Assembly: GCA_902778205.1 (NCBI GenBank)
Contig: CACYWX010000131.1
Location: forward strand, 1-8,184
Direction of reading: 5' to 3'
Source of the DNA: an uncultured Ruminococcus sp.
Lineage (GTDB): Bacteria > Bacillota > Clostridia > Oscillospirales > CAG-272
DNA: 8,184 bases
The notes under the pieces are model-generated. The model saw only the letters and a program-made list of their open reading frames with translations, searched no databases and had not been told where the DNA came from. This document shows, one piece after another, positions 6,997 to 8,184 of this stretch; position 1 is the stretch's first letter, and every line of letters begins with the position of its first letter. Both the position numbers and the translations under genes were made by a program.

Positions 6997-7131
6997 TTAG
7001 AGGTCAAAGAGATTCAGGCGCGCATTGTCGTTGGTCGCGATGGAGTAAAGGCTAAACAGGATGTTCAGCCTCGCGGACTGATGGTTTACCTGTAACCTGG
7101 GTAATGAAATGCGGTTTTCAGTCCTGCTGTT
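6997..7131 (-). pseudogene. Possible decayed C-terminal ORF fragment (44 codons plus stop, no start)
   Basis: On the minus strand, 44 sense codons lie between an upstream TGA (7132-7134) and TAA (6997-6999), with no usable start. The last part reads HQSARLNILFSLYSIA followed by TNDNARLNLFDL. About 22 of the last 30 codons end in G or C, like the real genes here, and ARLN occurs twice. This could be the end of a gene degraded by the surrounding repeats, or chance. I do not recognise a family, and the plus-strand overlap also reads open for a similar length with poorer codon bias. Confidence 0.2.
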
Positions 7132-7176
7132 TCAATGCGCGTTTCGATCGCTGTTTTCGAGGTTCCCGAGAAAACC

Positions 7177-7205
7177 GTGAAATTCCATCGCAGATGGGAT
7201 TTCAC
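7177..7205. other. Perfect-length 13-bp stem-loop within the intergenic core
   Basis: GTGAAATTCCATC (7177-7189) pairs with GATGGGATTTCAC (7193-7205) over 13 positions with a single T·G wobble (read on the plus strand) and a 3-nt loop GCA. It is unlike any hairpin of the flanking repeats. It lies about 45 bp beyond the inner end of copy B and could belong to a longer version of that element. No U-tract follows on either strand. Confidence 0.7.
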
Positions 7206-7250
7206 GCATGTTTCAGCTGATGCATCGGGCTCGCGCGAGGATTCGGACGG

Positions 7251-7426
7251 ACTATCAAGTTTGGATTTGAGACCGAGCTGTTTGAGATACCATATAGCCA
7301 AGGAGACCCTCGGGGGAGGGGGCCCTTCGGCTTGAGATGGGTCCCCTCCCCCGCGCCTGCCCTGCGCAAGGGCATTCAATTGGAAACGCGAAGCGTTTCC
7401 TTCCTTGCATCGTGTGAACACACGAT
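7251..7426 (-). repeat. Multi-hairpin repeat, copy B (downstream of the TPR gene, minus orientation)
   Basis: This is the inverted counterpart of copy A. It begins 4 nt after the TPR gene stop (TGA, plus coordinates 7431-7433). Read on the minus strand: H1 7426-7409, H2 7400-7382 and H3 7373-7359 are sequence-identical to copy A. H4 pairs CGGGGGAGGGG with CCCCTCCCCCG (plus coordinates 7343-7353 and 7311-7321), extended by CCC/GGG. Its stem sequence differs from copy A but pairing is kept by compensatory changes. The alternative H5 is also present (7298-7303 with 7308-7313). Relative to copy A there is a 2-nt insertion between H1 and H2 and a 1-nt insertion between H2 and H3, so a long protein reading frame is not conserved between copies. 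Confidence 0.9.
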
Positions 7427-7430
7427 TTCA

Positions 7431-8184
7431 TCATCCCTTGCTCTTCCCGAGGAGGCGGCTTTTTTCCGCTTCGGCCTCCCGCACGACGGACTCGTCCGAA
7501 AGACCCCACTCGTTTTTCAGATTGTCCAGGATCCGGTCCCAGGTGTCCGCGGCGGCCCGGCAGTCTCCCCGGATCTCGCAGATGGCGGCGATGCCCTCCA
7601 GCGCGTCCGTGAACCGGGGCTTCTTGTTGGCCTCCGCTTCGTAGGACGCCTCGTAGCACGCGACGGCCCGGTCGTAATCGCACTTGCCGGCGTAATACTG
7701 GGCGGCCTCGAAAAGGAAATCCGGATCCCCGGCGAACTCCTCCAGCCCGTCCTCCATCAGGGCGTCCGCGGTCTTCACGTCGAACTCCGCCAGGGCGATA
7801 TGGGCCTCGTACACGCGGATCAGAACGGGCCGTGCGCCGGGGAGCTTCCGGTAGGCGTCCAGATACACCCGGGCCTCTTCCGCGCGTCTGTCCGCCAGCA
7901 GATTGTCCAGCAGATAGAGGTACGGCAGGGGTGCTGGCGGATCGCTCCGGTCCCCTGCGACGACCTCCTTGTAGAAATCGATGACGCGGGCGTGGTTGGA
8001 GCAGTTCCAGTCCCAGACATTCGCGCCCTCCGCCCGGCAGAGGAGCCACTGGCAGTCCTTCACGCCGGGCGCGAGGCGGATGCTCTCTCTTGCGTACCGG
8101 CTCACCTTCCGGGCGTCGGACTCCATGCGGTGGTGGTACAGGTCGGCCAGGAGGCTCAGGACGCGGCGGTTCTTCTCCCCGTCC
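7431..8184 (-). CDS. C-terminal part of a tetratricopeptide-repeat (TPR) protein, possibly an HTH–TPR regulator (5' end outside window)
   Basis: The minus-strand frame is open from the window edge to the TGA at 7431-7433, giving 250 visible residues. The methionine at 8124-8126 is internal; 19 open codons with coherent helix-like sequence precede it (RRVLSLLADLYHHR), so the true start is beyond 8184. The protein is nearly all alpha-helical with TPR-like pairs. The clearest are FLFEAAQYYAGKCDYDRAVA and the following CYEASYEAE (about 156-184), and DALEGIAAICEIRGDCRAAA with DTWDRILDNLK (about 193-223). The tail ESVVREAEAEKSRLLGKSKG is charged. TPRs mediate protein contacts. In clostridia, similar C-terminal halves often follow an XRE-type helix-turn-helix, so this could be a regulator, but no DNA-binding part is visible and that idea is inference. 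It converges on the RadC-like gene, and repeat copy B starts 4 nt after its stop. Confidence 0.75.
   Translation of the reverse strand, partial: DGEKNRRVLSLLADLYHHRMESDARKVSRYARESIRLAPGVKDCQWLLCRAEGANVWDWNCSNHARVIDFYKEVVAGDRSDPPAPLPYLYLLDNLLADRRAEEARVYLDAYRKLPGARPVLIRVYEAHIALAEFDVKTADALMEDGLEEFAGDPDFLFEAAQYYAGKCDYDRAVACYEASYEAEANKKPRFTDALEGIAAICEIRGDCRAAADTWDRILDNLKNEWGLSDESVVREAEAEKSRLLGKSKG

Larger units (their letters stand above)
6962..7250. other. Lower-GC intergenic core between the two inverted repeats; no convincing gene
   Basis: These 289 bp look clearly less GC-rich than the flanking genes and hold no ORF I would defend. What can be seen is a 13-bp hairpin at 7177-7205, a weaker stem GTTTTC/GAAAAC (7153-7158 with 7170-7175), a perfect palindrome CTCGCGCGAG (7230-7239), and a minus-strand startless frame at 6997-7131 with genome-like codon choice. 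Both repeat copies carry TCGCGCG at the same alignment position, so the repeat family may extend weakly into this core from both sides (to about 6992 and 7220). I see no tRNA, attachment site or transposase. Confidence 0.6.

Noticed and set aside
6782..7000. A 72-codon ORF starting at the ATG that overlaps the RadC-like stop, behind a GGAGGAGGT that looks like a ribosome site
   Set aside because: It runs through repeat copy A. In copy B the corresponding frame is shifted between H1 and H3 by a 2-nt and a 1-nt insertion, and the conserved signal is hairpin pairing, not amino acids. The purine run is part of the E-E-V codons at the end of the RadC-like gene and touches the ATG with no spacing.
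7135..7335. A 66-codon plus-strand ORF in the intergenic core
   Set aside because: It covers the 13-bp hairpin and part of copy B H4, lacks a ribosome site, and has codon use unlike the neighbouring genes.
6790..7426. A MITE or IS remnant with about 170-bp terminal inverted repeats
   Set aside because: It is not excluded, but no target-site duplication is visible at the outer edges, no transposase trace is recognised, and each end lies exactly 4 nt from a different gene's stop, which one insertion would not explain easily.
6786..7430. A CRISPR array or an integron attC-like site in the gap
   Set aside because: There are only two repeat units, in inverted orientation, with no regular spacers and no cas or integrase gene nearby.
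7255..8049. A 264-codon minus-strand ORF overlapping the TPR gene and repeat copy B
   Set aside because: It is rich in Gly, Arg and Pro, as expected for a shadow frame in GC-rich DNA. The alternative frame (7431-8184) has clear TPR helices, normal composition, and stays open to the window edge.

Overview
This window comes from a GC-rich Firmicute. Codon third positions are dominated by G and C. The left half carries the Firmicute-type order 'YybS-like membrane protein – gdpP – rplI', and the ribonuclease Z has the long form found in clostridia. My best guess is an uncultured gut-type Clostridia/Oscillospirales genome. That is inference from gene style; no rRNA or other marker is present.

Layout. 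Positions 1-2891 hold a plus-strand housekeeping cluster: the 3' end of a polytopic membrane protein (probable YybS/DUF2232), the cyclic-di-AMP phosphodiesterase GdpP, and ribosomal protein bL9. A 98-bp spacer with a strong hairpin that lacks a U-tract separates it from 2990-6061, where an intracellular glycoside hydrolase family 2 enzyme (beta-mannosidase type) sits 9 bp upstream of rnz (tRNA 3' processing). A RadC-like protein (6117-6785) follows. It keeps the N-terminal RadC helices and HhH motif but has no JAMM metal-binding motif. On the minus strand, 7431-8184 is the C-terminal part of a TPR protein that runs off the window.

The most unusual part is the 645-bp space (6786-7430) between the convergent RadC-like and TPR genes. 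It contains two inverted copies of one multi-hairpin repeat. Each copy reads in the direction of the gene it follows, and each starts exactly 4 nt after that gene's stop codon. The first three hairpins are sequence-identical between copies. The fourth has changed sequence with three compensatory base-pair changes, so pairing is preserved. This argues for selection on structure (a 3'-UTR or terminator-like element, or a palindromic mobile repeat that targets gene ends) and against a protein-coding role. Between the copies is lower-GC, non-coding-looking DNA with another 13-bp hairpin and a possible decayed ORF.

The genes do not form one pathway. They combine second-messenger turnover, translation, sugar hydrolysis, tRNA maturation and a degenerate RadC protein. 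The biologically open questions are the stop-codon-anchored repeat, the non-canonical residues in GdpP, and the JAMM-less RadC protein.
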